A stretch of DNA of 64,000 nucleotides from Artemisia argyi. Taxonomy: Eukaryota; Streptophyta; Magnoliopsida; Asterales; Asteraceae. A model generated the notes under the pieces. That model was not told the origin of the DNA. It saw nothing but the letters and a program-made list of their open reading frames with translations, and did no database searches. Both the position numbers and the translations under genes were made by a program. Each line of letters starts with the position of its first letter. Within the stretch, counting starts at the first letter, position 1. This document shows, one piece after another, positions 35,781 through 48,333 of the stretch. Where the stretch lies: positions 58,539,338-58,603,337 of the forward strand of contig CM060691.1 of NCBI GenBank assembly GCA_030686995.1. The letters are read 5' to 3'.

Positions 35781-38700
35781 GGCTAAACCACCTAACTTAT
35801 ATTGACCAAGGAATGGTCAACAAAGTCAAATAGCCTAGATCAATGCTCCGCGGAATATAGTGGTTTCCCCGGGTCGTTATGTCCCGACGAGGTGTGAATG
35901 GCTAACAAACGGTTCTGTGATCGGGTGAATTTGGACGGGAAAAAGGTTTGAGATTGTTTGAACTATGGAATCTACAAGAGAATAGCTTAAATAAGCTATA
36001 TAAACAAGATGGGAAAGTTTGAAAACCCAGAAACGTTTAAAACTTAAAACGTGTACGTTCACGTTTAAATAAAACGTAAACGTACGAAATAAAACGCGAG
36101 TTTTGGTAAAATAAAATACTTACAAAAGTGAAAATCACATTTTTACAATCCTAATAAATAAAAGAAACTTTTTAGAAAATTAAAATTACTTTTTACACAA
36201 TTTAATTATTTAATATTAATTAAAAACTATTTAATACTTATTATTAATACTTAAATAACTATAATACACTACAATATTATTTAAATACTAAAAAGTTAAA
36301 AATAAAATTCCTAAAGTTATAAAATAACTAAAAACAACTTTTAAAATTAAAAATAAGTATTTTTGTCTTTTTGTGAATTTTATATTAATTAATTACTAAT
36401 TAACTAATTTACTATTTTAAATTAAGAAAAATAGCAAATGAACAGTAAAAATTCTAATAAAATTTCTAAAATTATTTTATAAAATATATAAGCTATAAAA
36501 AATATAAAAACTAGGTTTCACTTAATAAAAACTAATTATGCTATTTAAAACTAATTATTACTTAATAATTAATAAAACTAAGATTAATTCTAATAAATAC
36601 TAAATGATAAAATAAAAATCTGAGAAAATTACTATAAATACTTTAATATAAGAGGAAATTAAAAAAATATATATATAAAAATGACAAGTACTTAATTAAA
36701 ATCTAAAAATGAAAAATAAAATTTAAATTAAATTAAATAGAAACTATCACTTAGAAATTAAATTGGATTTTCTTTTGGAAACTTATTTTACATCTAAAAA
36801 CAGTAAACTTTTACAAGAACACCTTTTATGAAAATCAAAAATAAGCACTTGAGGTGCTTATTTGGTCAACAGTTGACTTCTGTTGACCAAGGGGCAAAAT
36901 AAGCTGAGTTGGGCTACAGTGGGACCCACATAGGGTAAGTCTTGTGTAAATAAGCTTATAGGACTTGTTTAAGCTAGAATCAACAATTGGGGTCCACAGA
37001 ATAAGCTGAATAAGCACAATTAAGCACTTTGAAACTTATTTGAAACTGAAAATGGGGACAGAAAAGAGGAGGGTAAACAGATGGGACCCAGTGGTTCTCA
37101 GGTCAAAGCCATGGTCAAAACCAAGAGACTACCATGGGGGGAGTTGAATGAACCAAAAATAAAGGGTTGTGGACCACTGAGGTGATCAGAAACCACCACC
37201 AAAGTGGTGGTGGTAGCCTGAAGTATGTGCAGCAGGGAAGGGTTCCTCCCTGCAGGTCAGTTTGAGGGCAAGTGGGGCCCACAGAGAAAATCACAAAAAT
37301 AAGGTAAAAATACTACAAGAACCACAAGCTGGGACACTACAAGATTACAAAAGGGCTTAGGTTTATTCTCACTAACAAGCTCAAATAACTTCACACAAGT
37401 CTGACCAATTTAACTGTCTATGCCATTTTGACTTTTTGAACTTTTACTCTTGTTTGACTTTTGTGAGTTTTTGATGATCCATTCTCACTGAAAACATGTT
37501 TATAAGCAATAGTAAAACCAAATTAAGTTGAGAGAACCACTTATGTTATGAAATGATGGCTTGTGGGACTCAAAAACCACCACAGTTAACTGTGGTGGTG
37601 GAGTTTTTGTAAATTTGACTTTTTCTGTTTTAAAACTTGGATTTTATGGCTTACATGATCTACAACAACCTAATATGACATGTCTAAATAAGTTTTCATC
37701 ACAGAAAATCACAAATGCACAGGGTTATTCCCTGTGCCAAACACTCCCTTTGAACTGAAAATGGGTTCTTTTGTGAAGCATAATGAAAATCTAAACCATA
37801 CTATGCACCATTTAGCATCTACTAACACACATTACACATAATTAAGCATAAATTATAAATAATAAACAACTACAACTAGTAATTATGAGAAAATATGAAA
37901 AATAATAATAAACACTGAAATGGAACTTACAACAATCCTTGTGCTCAAAATCAAAAATGAACACCCCTACACCTCCCCTGAGGTCACTAACCCATGATCA
38001 TTCAAAATCTCCAATGAACCTTGTTCCTTCTCCTTTACAAACTGATTTTTTTATTTATAGACTATTTTATTCTAATTTTTTTTATTTTTGTGTTTTCAAA
38101 GTAAAGCAAGGTTTTATGCTTACTGAGTTATTAGGAACTTGTTATTAGGCTAAAGTGAGTGCATAAGAACATTTAACAATGATTTTTAACAATCTTTAAG
38201 CTAAATGAGATTTCAAGTAAAAATTTGCCAAAGAGGAATTTGAACTGAAATTGCTTGAAATTGATATTAAGGTTTACTGAGAATGCACTGAAAATACTTA
38301 ATACAACGTTTTTAAACTAAAAATTACATTAAAAAGGAAAATTACATTAAATGATTACCTACACTACACTACTGCTAAACTAATACCACTTCATCTTCTC
38401 TTTTTCTTTTCTTTTATAGGTCCTGGGGTACTCCTCTGACTTTCCCACCATGCTTGTGAGCCGTAGGATGCTTTAATTTAATCCCACCCTTTGATTTCTT
38501 ATTTGGCGGGAAAATTATATTTTGCAATTGGGTGGGGGTAGGTTTTGGCAGGTGAAGTATTAATGGTGGGGGTGAGATGTAGGGGACAGGGGGAAGTGTT
38601 GGTGAGGGTTTGGTGGAAAAGGAGAGGAGGGCGAGGTAAAGGCTGCCCTGGTTTTGTGGGATTGTGTTGGGAGGGAAGAAGGTCTGTTTGACCTGGGCGT

Positions 38701-39503
38701 TGACTGGGGGTCAAAGACGGGGTGAGTTATTAGAATTGGAAGTGGGCCGGTGTTGCTAGGTGGGCTGGGGGTTGGTTATTGGATCAGTGGGCTTGTTGGA
38801 GTAATAAGGGGTGTTTTGTTGGGTAATAATAACTTTAAGGGTCCAGTTGGTTGTAGATATGAAAAACACAAGGACCCTATTTGTAATTTATGAAAAGATA
38901 AGGGGCTGCAAATGAAACTTTCCCACATTTATTATAAGGACAAATAGTGACAAGTTTGAAAATCATAAGGACCAAATTTATAATTTTCCAAAATTTGAAC
39001 CCCGAGGACTAAAATTGACATTTTCCAAAAGTATAGGGGTTAAACTTGCCATTTTGTGAAAATCTTTTATCCAAGGACCAATATTGAACATTTTGAATTT
39101 TCAAGGACTAAAAATGATTTTCCATCCAAAAATATCCCACCGGGGACCAAATCTGCCAAAGTTTGAAACTCCAGGGACCAAATCTGTAAATTCTCAAAAC
39201 TTTTCCAATTTTTCACCAAAGGACTAAATATGACAACTTATGATTTCAAAATGACCTTTGGTGATAATTTTCCGTATTTTGAATATCCAGGGACTAGTTT
39301 TGTAATTTTATGAAAGTTGGGGGACTGAAACTGCCAATTTTGCAAACTTTATACGTTTTTTGTTTGTTTTTGCTCATTTTGCATCTAAAACATATAAAAC
39401 ACGATTTTGAAATATTTTCAGTATTTTGATGCATTACTGAGTGTTTTTGTATGTTTTGCAGTTCAGATTAGACCAAAAATGATGAGTGTTTAAGCACTCA
39501 TCA
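35774..39503 (-). repeat. 3' LTR of family B element
   Basis: Plus strand tgattgaggctaaacc.. to ..gcactcatca. Partner of 42883-46618. Differences are scattered substitutions and a few short indels (for example a ~10-bp repeat unit added in the other copy near 43870). The part at 38870-39330 consists of many diverged 'agggactaaa' units of about 30 nt. Small ORFs inside occur in both copies and are not genes. Confidence 0.9.
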
Positions 39504-39515
39504 ATCCCCCACACT
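39504..39515 (-). other. Polypurine tract of family B element
   Basis: Minus strand AGTGTGGGGGAT directly before TGATGAGTGC of the 3' LTR. This is the usual Tat/Athila form. Extra copies of the same word on the minus strand lie at about 40050-40065 and 40205-40220. Confidence 0.7.
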
Positions 39516-40287
39516 AAACTATTGCTAGTCCCTAGCAATAACTGTTTTGAAAACTTGATGGATTTGAAAAACTCTGTACCAAAAGCCATCACTTCTGGAG
39601 TAGCCAGGTGTAAGAACTGTGGCACACTTGATAATCGTGTGATTTTGAGCAAACCACCAGCTGTCAACGGATTTGAGTAGTCTTTACCAAAAGCCGTTTG
39701 CTTCTGGACTAGCCAGCTCTTGATGGAATAGTCAACATCTTGGTGAGCTGATTACCAATTATGGATTTTCCACGGCCTTTACCACAAGCCATAATCTTGC
39801 GGGCAGCCAATTTCGGGGAGTTGAGGAACCATATAATTTTGGGCAAATTGCAAGCCGTAAACGGATTTGAGTTGTCTTTACCAAGAGCCGTTTGCTCCTG
39901 TACTAGCCAATCCCTTTTGTTGCTTAGACAAGGCGGACTGATTACCACAAAAATTTTGAAGCACCAGTGAAAAATTTTTAAAATTTTTGAAATTTTGGCA
40001 AAAACGGGGGTATTATATAGTAAAATGTGATAAAATTCGCTAGAATAGCGAATACCCCCCCACACTTAGCATGAATATTGTCCTCAATATTCAAAATCCC
40101 GGCTATTATACCGACATTTTGAACGTAAAAGGGCAACATTACAAGCTAAGCGTGGAAAACACCATTTTGTATTTTCACTTCTATTAGTAACCATAGCATG
40201 GGGGACTCCCCCACACTTAGGGTGAAAACCCTATAAGTGTGCTACTGTTTTTGTTTACCGAGTCGCTAGCTTGACTCGACCCCTAAT
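39516..40287 (-). other. 3' untranslated interior of family B element
   Basis: No gene. Contains a direct duplication on the plus strand of about 150-200 bp: gatttgaaaaactctgtaccaaaagcc / gatttgagtagtctttaccaaaagccg / gatttgagttgtctttaccaagagccg near 39552, 39669 and 39867, each preceded by a 'cacttctggagtagcca'-like block. Confidence 0.5.
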
Positions 40288-42690
40288 TCATTTGTCATTG
40301 GGGAAGCATGATGTGGAAAAGACAATCTCAATCGGACTTTCATTCAAAATGTTTGGACAAACATATGAAGCACGTGAAAGTTCCACACCGATGAGATAAG
40401 TATCCGGCTCAAGATAATGATACATGAAAATGCCGGGATCAAATATAGTGTCTTCATTCCCGAAGGAATGAAGAACAGGAGAAGTCACCATGTAGGTGAA
40501 GAAAGGTAGAAAGATCTTGATGACAATCAAGATTGATTCATCATCATCGGAAAGAGAATTCATGATTGGTGTATCATGAATCTCATCAGTAAAGCTCATA
40601 TGATCAAGACAGATTATGGGTGGGAGGGTTAGGATTTTGATGTCAATCAAATTCTCAAGGTTGAGAATATTTCCCTCCGGAAAACAAAGATCAACTTTGT
40701 CTAGATCAAAGTAAAAATTATCATACTCTGGTGGAGGTATGATACGAGTGAGTTCACCGGAGAACTCCTCAAAGGTGAATAAATCATATTCGGGGAGAGA
40801 ATTATGAGAATGAGAAGTGGTAATGCCACTAATCTTCTCTCCCATATGATCAAAGGTAAAGGCTTCAAACTCCGGAATAGGATCATCGGAGACAATGTCA
40901 CTATCCTTTATGGGGATAGGAGATGAAATAGGTTTTATTTTGAAAGCCTCGATTTTAAAAATGAGGAGATCAACATTCAATAATGTTGCACGAAGTGCTT
41001 CATCCTTGATTTCAGTGTCAATCTCGTCATTCTCTTCTTCTAAGCTGACTAGCTCAGAAGGTAATTCTTCCATATAAACGATGTCTCCACAAGATAACGA
41101 ATTGTCATCAGTAGAATCGGAGAACATCTCATCATGATTAGATGGGAAGAATAGAGGAGGAGGAATATCACACATATGGTCAAAAGTCCCCTGTGACTCT
41201 CTCGGGATTGGGATAAGGATCTCAACACTAGACTTTATTAATTCGTCCGATTCCTTATTAGGAACAGTGCTAAGATGCTCATCCCCCATGATCAGAAAGT
41301 GAGTGCGAACTTCGGGTGCGATAAGAGCAGACTGAGGGAGATAAGAAAGACTAGCACACATAGATTTTATATTTTTCATGTGTTCTTCTGCTAGCAATTC
41401 TTGCATACTCTTATCTCCCTGTGCTTCCACGGAAGGAATCTCAACTGATGAACTGCATGAATCTTTGTAGTATTCCTTCATTTGAATAGAATCCTCATCA
41501 TCATCGTCATCATGAATATAACAGAACAAAGAGCTAGATTTGGCTGCTTTTTCTTTTGCATAAGCTTCCCTAACAGCTTTTTCAAAATCATCTATGGAAT
41601 CAATTTTAGCAACCTGCTCTTCCGTCAATATTTTAGCCATGCATTTCTCATGTGAATTTAGAGAAAATGAAAATTGCGGGGGTGGGGATTTGTCAAAACC
41701 GGAAGGTTGACATTGATAATCATCATGAGGACCCCCACAATTTACACAAGAAACACTGGGTGCATTATGAAATGTTGTGGTACCCAACTCCTTAAGTTCT
41801 TTCAATATCTCAAGAACCTCTATTATAATTTCAGTAGCAGAAGGAGTTGTGTGAATCATTTGGTGCTGTGGAGGTGGGTCTGAAAACGAATAGTCGTAAT
41901 TGTTACAAGGAATTGGATTCCTTGTTTGATAATCCGAGCTAAAGTGAGGACCTCCACAGTACTCACAACAGTAAAACTGTTGAGTTTGGCTTGGTGTATT
42001 TTGATACGAAGCATCATTGAAATTTGGGTAATATGATTCTTGCTCGTATGAATGTGATGGGTAATCGAAAAAATTTGAAGAGTCGTTGAATGAGTTTTGA
42101 TTAGGATCATAAGCAAATGAATTACTCGACCCACAAAACAAACAACTCCCGTTTTGAATATCATTACCACATTGCACACATGTACACCAATGACATGGAA
42201 AACCGAAAAGTGGCTCACCACAACCGACACAAGGAACAAAATCTGGAGGTGGGACAAGTGGTGTGCTCTTAGAGCTAGCAATTTCCACCACTTCCGTTAT
42301 GGTCTCGGGTTTTGGTTCTTGATAGACGTGAAGGTTAGGTAAGTCGTTCTTTTCAGTCTCTGCCCTAAGCTCAGCACGTATGCTTGACAAACTTTTGACC
42401 GTAAACCGTGAAAGGTTAGGATCAATTCTTGAAGGTTTAGGAGCAATTGTGAGCTTAGATTCTTGAACAACCGTAGGTTGGACGTATTTAGCACTTCCAT
42501 CGTCAGAGGGAAGTACAGGATCCTTTGTCACCTCGGTTTCTTGATTCATTTCCCTCACCGGAGAGGGAATAGGAATCGAAGGTCCATCATAATCACTACG
42601 ACATCTCGATATTTTTGACAAGGCCATAAGTTTTTCAATTTTACTCTCAAAGGCCCATTGTTCGAAGAAATCGTCATCGAGAGATGTCAT
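40288..42690 (-). CDS. Cysteine-rich 800-aa ORF of family B element
   Basis: Intact ORF from MTSLDDDFFEQWAFESKI to SCFPNDK. Cysteine clusters: residues 154-186 (CVGCGEPLFGFPCHWC, then CVQCGNDIQNGSCLFC), 241-262 (CEYCGGPHFSSDY, a zinc-knuckle form with the last Cys replaced by Tyr) and 315-327 (CVNCGGPHDDYQC, complete C-x2-C-x3-H-x4-C). The rest is acidic and low-complexity. The C-terminal region has EDTIFDPGIFMYHYLEPD. From memory, both the cysteine block and this C-terminal motif occur in proteins annotated near gypsy elements in Tanacetum. No gag matrix domain, protease or polymerase motif is visible. It is the only ORF of the element and probably binds nucleic acid. Its intactness suggests selection or youth. 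Confidence 0.8.
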   Translation of the reverse strand: MTSLDDDFFEQWAFESKIEKLMALSKISRCRSDYDGPSIPIPSPVREMNQETEVTKDPVLPSDDGSAKYVQPTVVQESKLTIAPKPSRIDPNLSRFTVKSLSSIRAELRAETEKNDLPNLHVYQEPKPETITEVVEIASSKSTPLVPPPDFVPCVGCGEPLFGFPCHWCTCVQCGNDIQNGSCLFCGSSNSFAYDPNQNSFNDSSNFFDYPSHSYEQESYYPNFNDASYQNTPSQTQQFYCCEYCGGPHFSSDYQTRNPIPCNNYDYSFSDPPPQHQMIHTTPSATEIIIEVLEILKELKELGTTTFHNAPSVSCVNCGGPHDDYQCQPSGFDKSPPPQFSFSLNSHEKCMAKILTEEQVAKIDSIDDFEKAVREAYAKEKAAKSSSLFCYIHDDDDDEDSIQMKEYYKDSCSSSVEIPSVEAQGDKSMQELLAEEHMKNIKSMCASLSYLPQSALIAPEVRTHFLIMGDEHLSTVPNKESDELIKSSVEILIPIPRESQGTFDHMCDIPPPLFFPSNHDEMFSDSTDDNSLSCGDIVYMEELPSELVSLEEENDEIDTEIKDEALRATLLNVDLLIFKIEAFKIKPISSPIPIKDSDIVSDDPIPEFEAFTFDHMGEKISGITTSHSHNSLPEYDLFTFEEFSGELTRIIPPPEYDNFYFDLDKVDLCFPEGNILNLENLIDIKILTLPPIICLDHMSFTDEIHDTPIMNSLSDDDESILIVIKIFLPFFTYMVTSPVLHSFGNEDTIFDPGIFMYHYLEPDTYLIGVELSRASYVCPNILNESPIEIVFSTSCFPNDK

Positions 42691-42865
42691 TTAGAATTAT
42701 ACATGAGAGGGGTATAAGAAGGTAGAATCAAACGGTTAGAGGGTAAGGAAAAATATTTTTGGGTTTTTATGAAAAGATATGAACAAAGATGGATAAATGT
42801 ACAATGGAATGAGTTCCAAAATCACTAATCAGAAAACCGTTTAGAATAGCGCGCACACCTCCCCG

Positions 42866-42879
42866 GCAGCGGCGCCAAA
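42866..42879 (-). other. Primer binding site of family B element
   Basis: Minus strand TGGCGCCGCTGCCGGGGAGG (about 42858-42877), four bases after the 5' LTR. It matches the complement of the tRNA-Asp 3' end with one mismatch. Confidence 0.8.
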
Positions 42880-42882
42880 AGT

Positions 42883-45800
42883 TGATTGAGGCTAAACCAC
42901 CTAACTTATATTGACCAAGGAATGGTCAACAAAGTCAAATAGCCTAGATCAATGCTCCGCGGAATATAGTGGTTTCCCCGGGTCGTTATGTCCCGACGAG
43001 GTGTGAATGGCTAACAAACGGTTCTGTGATCGGGTGAATTTGGACGGGAAAAAGGTTTGAGATTGTTTGAACTATGGAATCTACAAGAGAATAGCTTAAA
43101 TAAGCTATATAAACAAGATGGGAAAGTTTGGAAACCCAGAAACGTTTAAAACTTAAAACGTGTACGTTCACGTTTAAATAAAACGTAAACGTACGAAATA
43201 AAACGCGAGTTTTCGTAAAATAAAATACTTACAAAAGTGAAAATCACATTTTTACAATCCTAATAAATAAAAGAAACTTTTTAGAAAATTAAAATTACTT
43301 TTTACACTATTTAATTATTTAATATTAATTAAAAACTATTTAATACTTATTATTAATACTTAAATAACTATAATACACTACAATATTATTTAAATACTAA
43401 AAAGGTAAAAATAAAATTCCTAAAGTTATAAAATAACTAAAAACAACTTTTAAAATTAAAAATAAGTATTTTTGTCTTTTTGTGAATTTTATATTAATTA
43501 ATTACTAATTAACTAATTTACTATTTTAAATTAAGAAAAATAGCAAATGAACAGTAAAAATTCTAATAAAATTTCTAAAATTATTTTATAACATATAAAA
43601 GCTATAAAAAATATAAAAACTAGGTTTCACTTAATAAAAACTAATTATGCTATTTAAAACTAATTATTACTTAATAATTAATAAAACTAAGATTAATTCT
43701 AATAAATACTAAATGATAAAATAAAAATCTGAGAAAATTACTATAAATAATTTAATATAAGAGGAAATTAACAAAAATATAAAAATGACAAGTACTTAAT
43801 TAAAATCTAAAAATGAAAAATAAAATTTAAATTAAATTAAATAGAAACTATCACTTAGAAATTAAATTGGATTTTCTTGGATTTTCTTTTGGAAACTTAT
43901 TTTACATCTAAAAACAGTAAACTTTTACAAGAACACCTTTTATGAAAATCAAAAATAAGCACTTGAGGTGCTTATTTGGTCAACAGTTGACTTCTGTTGA
44001 CCAAGGGGCAAAATAAGCTGAGTTGGGCTACAGTGGGACCCACAAAGGGTAAGTCTTGTGTAAATAAGCTTATAGGACTTGTTTAAGCTAGAATCAACAA
44101 TTGGGGTCCACAGAATAAGCTGAATAAGCATAATTAAGCACTTTGAAACTTATTTGAAACTGAAAATGGGGACAGAAAAGAGGAGGGTAAACAGATGGGA
44201 CCCAGTGGTTCTCAGGTCAAAGCCATGGTCAAAACCAAGAGACTACCATGGGGGGAGTTGAATGAACCAAAAATGAAGGGTTGTGGACCACTGAGGTGAT
44301 CAGAAACCACCACCAAAGTGGTGGTGGTGGCCTGAAGTATGTGCAGCAGGGGAGGGTTCCTCCCTGCAGGTCAGTTTGAGGGCAAGTGGGGCCCACAGAG
44401 AAAATCACAAAAATAAGGTAAAAATACTACAAGAACCACAAGCTGGGACACTACAAGATTACAAAAGGGCTTAGGTTTATTCTCACTAACAAGCTCAAAT
44501 AACTTCACACAAGTCTGACCAATTTAATTGTCTATGCCATTTTGACTTTTTGAATTTTTACTCTTGTTTGACTTTTGTGAGTTTTTGATGATCCATTCTC
44601 ACTGAAAACATGTTTATAAGCAATAGTAAAACCAAATTAAGTTGAGAGAACCACTTATGTTATGAAATGATGGCTTGTGGGACTCAAAAACCACCACAGT
44701 TAACTGTGGTGGTGGAGTTTTTGTAAATTTGACTTTTTCTGTTTTAAAACTTGGATTTTATGGCTTACATGATCTATAACAACCTAATATGACATGTCTA
44801 AATAAGTTTTCATCACAGAAAATCACAAATGCACAGGGTTATTCCCTGTGCCAAACACTCCCTTTGAACTGAAAATGGGTTCTTTTGTGAAGCATAATGA
44901 AAATCTAAACCATACTATGCACCATTTAGCATCTACTAACACACATTACACATAATTAAGCATAAATTATAAATGATAAACAACTACAACTAGTAATTAT
45001 GAGAAAATATGAAAAATAATAATAAACACTGAAATGGAACTTACAACAATCCTTGTGCTCAAAATCAAAAATGAACACCCTTACACCTCCCCTGAGGTCA
45101 CTAACCCATGATCATTCAAAATCTCCAATGAACCTTGTTCCTTCTCCTTTACAAACTGATTTTTTTATTTATAGACTATTTTATTCTATTTTTTTTTATT
45201 TTTGTGTTTTCAAAGTAAAGCAAGGTTTTATGCTTACTGAGTTATTAGGAACTTGTTATTAGGCTAAAGTGAGTGCATAAGAACATTTAACAATGATTTT
45301 TAACAATCTTTAAGCTAAATGAGATTTCAAGTAAAAATTTGCCAAAGAGGAATTTGAACTGAAATTGCTTGAAATTGATATTAAGGTTTACTGAGAATGC
45401 ACTGAAAATACTTAATACAACGTTTTTAAACTAAAAATTACATTAAAAAGGAAAATTACATTAAATGATTACCTACACTACACTACTGCTAAACTAATAC
45501 CACTTCATCTTCTCTTTTTCTTTTCTTTTATAGGTCCTGGGGTACTCCTCTGACTTTCCCACCATGCTTGTGAGCCGTAGGATGCTTTAATTTAATCCCA
45601 CCCTTTGATTTCTTATTTGGCGGGAAAATTATATTTTGCAGTTGGGTGGGGGTAGGTTTTGGCAGGTGAAGTATTAATGGTGGGGGTGAGATGTAGGGGA
45701 CAGGGGGAAGTGTTGGTGAGGGTTTGGTGGAAAAGGAGAGGAGGGGGGAGGTAAAGGCTGCCCTGGTTTTGTGGGATTGTGTTGGGAGGGAAGAAGGTCT

Positions 45801-46618
45801 GTTTGACCTGGGCGTTGACTGGGGGTCAAAGACGGGGTGAGTTATTAGAATTGGAAGTGGGCCGGTGTTGCTAGGTCGGCTGGGGGTTGGTTATTGGATC
45901 AGTGGGCTTGTTGGAGTAATAAGGGGTGTTTTATTGGGTAATAATAACTTTAAGGGTCCGGTTGGTTGTAGATATGAAAAACACAAGGACCCTATTTGTA
46001 ATTTATGAAAAGATAAGGGGCTGCAAATGAAACTTTCCCACATTTATTATAAGGACCAATAGTGACAAGTTTGAAAATCATAAGGACCAAATTTATAATT
46101 TTCCAAAATTTGAACCCCGAGGACTAAAATTGACATTTTCCAAAAGTATTGGGGTTAAACTTGCCATTTTGTGAAAATCTTTTATCCAAGGACCAATATT
46201 GAACATTTTGAATTTCCAAGGACTAAAAATGATTTTTCATCCAAAAATATCCCACCGGGGACCAAATCTGCCAAAGTTTGAAACTCCAGGGACCAAATCT
46301 GTAAATTCTCAAAACTTTTCCAATTTTTCACCAAAGGACTAAATATGACAACTTATGATTTCAAAATGACCTTTGGTGATAATTTTCCGTATTTTGAATA
46401 TCCAGGGACTAGTTTTGTAATTTTATGAAAGTTGGGGGACTGAAACTGCCAATTTTGCAAACTTTATACGTTTTTCGTTTGTTTTTGCTCATTTTGCATC
46501 TAAAACATATAAAACACGATTTTGAAATATTTTCAGTATTTTGATGCATTACTGAGTGTTTTTGTATGTTTTGCAGTTCAGATTAGACAAAAAATGATGA
46601 GTGTTTGAGCACTCATCA
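42883..46618 (-). repeat. 5' LTR of family B element
   Basis: 3736-bp partner of 35774-39503. It carries the element's promoter by position, on the minus strand. The terminus actcatca is shared by all family B copies in the window. Confidence 0.9.
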
Positions 46619-46624
46619 CTTAAC

Positions 46625-48300
46625 TTCATCCAAAGGTATTTCGCAAAAGATAAGTGTAAGAGGAAACCCCAAATATGTTTTTAAGAAACAAAATTGATCA
46701 TGATTCTCCACAATATTAAATGAACATGTATATTCGTATTTGTTAGAGTCAAATGCTTGTATCGAGTAATAATGATGTTTTGAAGGATTTTCCAGGAAGT
46801 AAGACATAAGTTTTCCGGAAATTTTTCGGAAACTTAACGTAAGGATTTCTGCAGATCACTTCTGACGGCGTCAGGAAGAAATTCCTGACGGCGTCATGTG
46901 TAAAATTCTGGAAATTTTGCTAGTTTTGTTTTTCTAACGGAGTTTTAAAGTTTTTGTTAATTCTTTAATTTTATAAACTCCAGGAAATCTGCAAACATCA
47001 TTCCACAAGCATTATATCCCTTCAATTCCTAGAAAGCAATTTAAGATATATATGTTATTTTTCTAGGAATTGTTACTATATATAGATTGCCGCCAATTTT
47101 ACGCGACGTTGCCTTGTTTGTTTTCTCAGGTTTAACAGGTTATGTATGACAAGAACATGATTTATATTCTGGAAGGGAAGCTTTGATTGTTCATTTTCTT
47201 GGAGGAAGATCTAACCTTGTTACCACACTATCCACACCGAGCGAATCAGGGGAGCATTTGCTTTCATTCTTTTACCTATTTCACTTTTACATTCTTTAAT
47301 TGAATATTGGGGACAATGTTCATCCTAAGTGTAAGGGGAGGGTAAAATGATGATACCTTATAGGATACACTTTCACTTGAGTTTGTTTGTTTGATGGTAG
47401 ATGTGTAATAAAACTATGTGAAATACTTGTTAGTGTAATTTTAGCGCCAAATTTAAAATTTTTTACAACATTTAGGAGTGAAACTTTAGCCTTAGCAAGC
47501 GTCTCATTGATAGGAGTCGTATGACTAGCACAAAACCGTACCATTCAGAAAAATTTTCCACCCAAATATGTGAGGTTCGCCTTTAGATTTGATAGGAAAA
47601 ACATTCATTATTAGTGCTTATGAGTGTACCGGTAGCATTTAGATTCTAGAACTTGCGTTAGTGATGCATCCCGACGCTAGTGAGACTACATTCGTGTAGT
47701 AGGATTTACTACATGATAAGAGGCATTAGGATCACCCTTGTGTTAAACCCGTATCATAATTACTTGACCAATTAAGTCATATTACTTGGCTAGTTAAGTC
47801 AACTAATTTTTCCCACACCCTTAGCGTTGTACTCATTTTTAGTACACGATACCCCTAGTACACCCCTCCGAGCCTATCTTTTCGTTTCTAACTTTAAGCA
47901 TCTTACTTAAAGGAAGAATTTGTTACACCCCACTTAAATGTACACCCAAATCGCCTTAGCCTTCCATGTATGCACTCATCTTTAGTGCATTATTGTTATT
48001 TGTTAAACCCTTAGTTAATTATCTAATTGATTACATGGTTGCTAAGTCGAGTCATATCCTTGTACATATTGCTTTGGGACAATTGGGACTCATGGGTAAA
48101 GTACTATTGTTATGGAGTAATGGGGAAGAACATCATATTATTACCCCCATATGTGCGTTAATCTTAAAAGTACTCCAAGTGTTTTGATTATCTTAATTTG
48201 AGTCATTAGATTAGTTTATTGTAAAGTATGTAAAAATTCAAGTGTAAAGGGAATGTTCATTCCCTATGATGTATTATTTTGGATGGTAGGGTAAGAGTGT

Positions 48301-48333
<33 letters not shown>

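Larger units (their letters stand above)
35774..46618 (-). mobile_element. Family B gypsy-type element with giant LTRs, non-autonomous
   Basis: Minus-strand element. 5' LTR 46618-42883, primer site, one 800-codon ORF, polypurine tract, 3' LTR 39503-35774. LTRs are 3736 and 3730 bp while the interior is only 3379 bp. It is inserted in the family A protease region: TTAAC precedes it at 35767-35771 and follows it at 46620-46624, and the host frame resumes across that repeat. LTR copies look nearly identical, so insertion is recent and younger than its host element. It carries no pol genes. Confidence 0.88.

Noticed and set aside
48308..48332. Regular short repeats as possible CRISPR or satellite
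   Set aside because: Simple (CA)n and (TA)n microsatellites in plant DNA; no spacer structure anywhere in the window.
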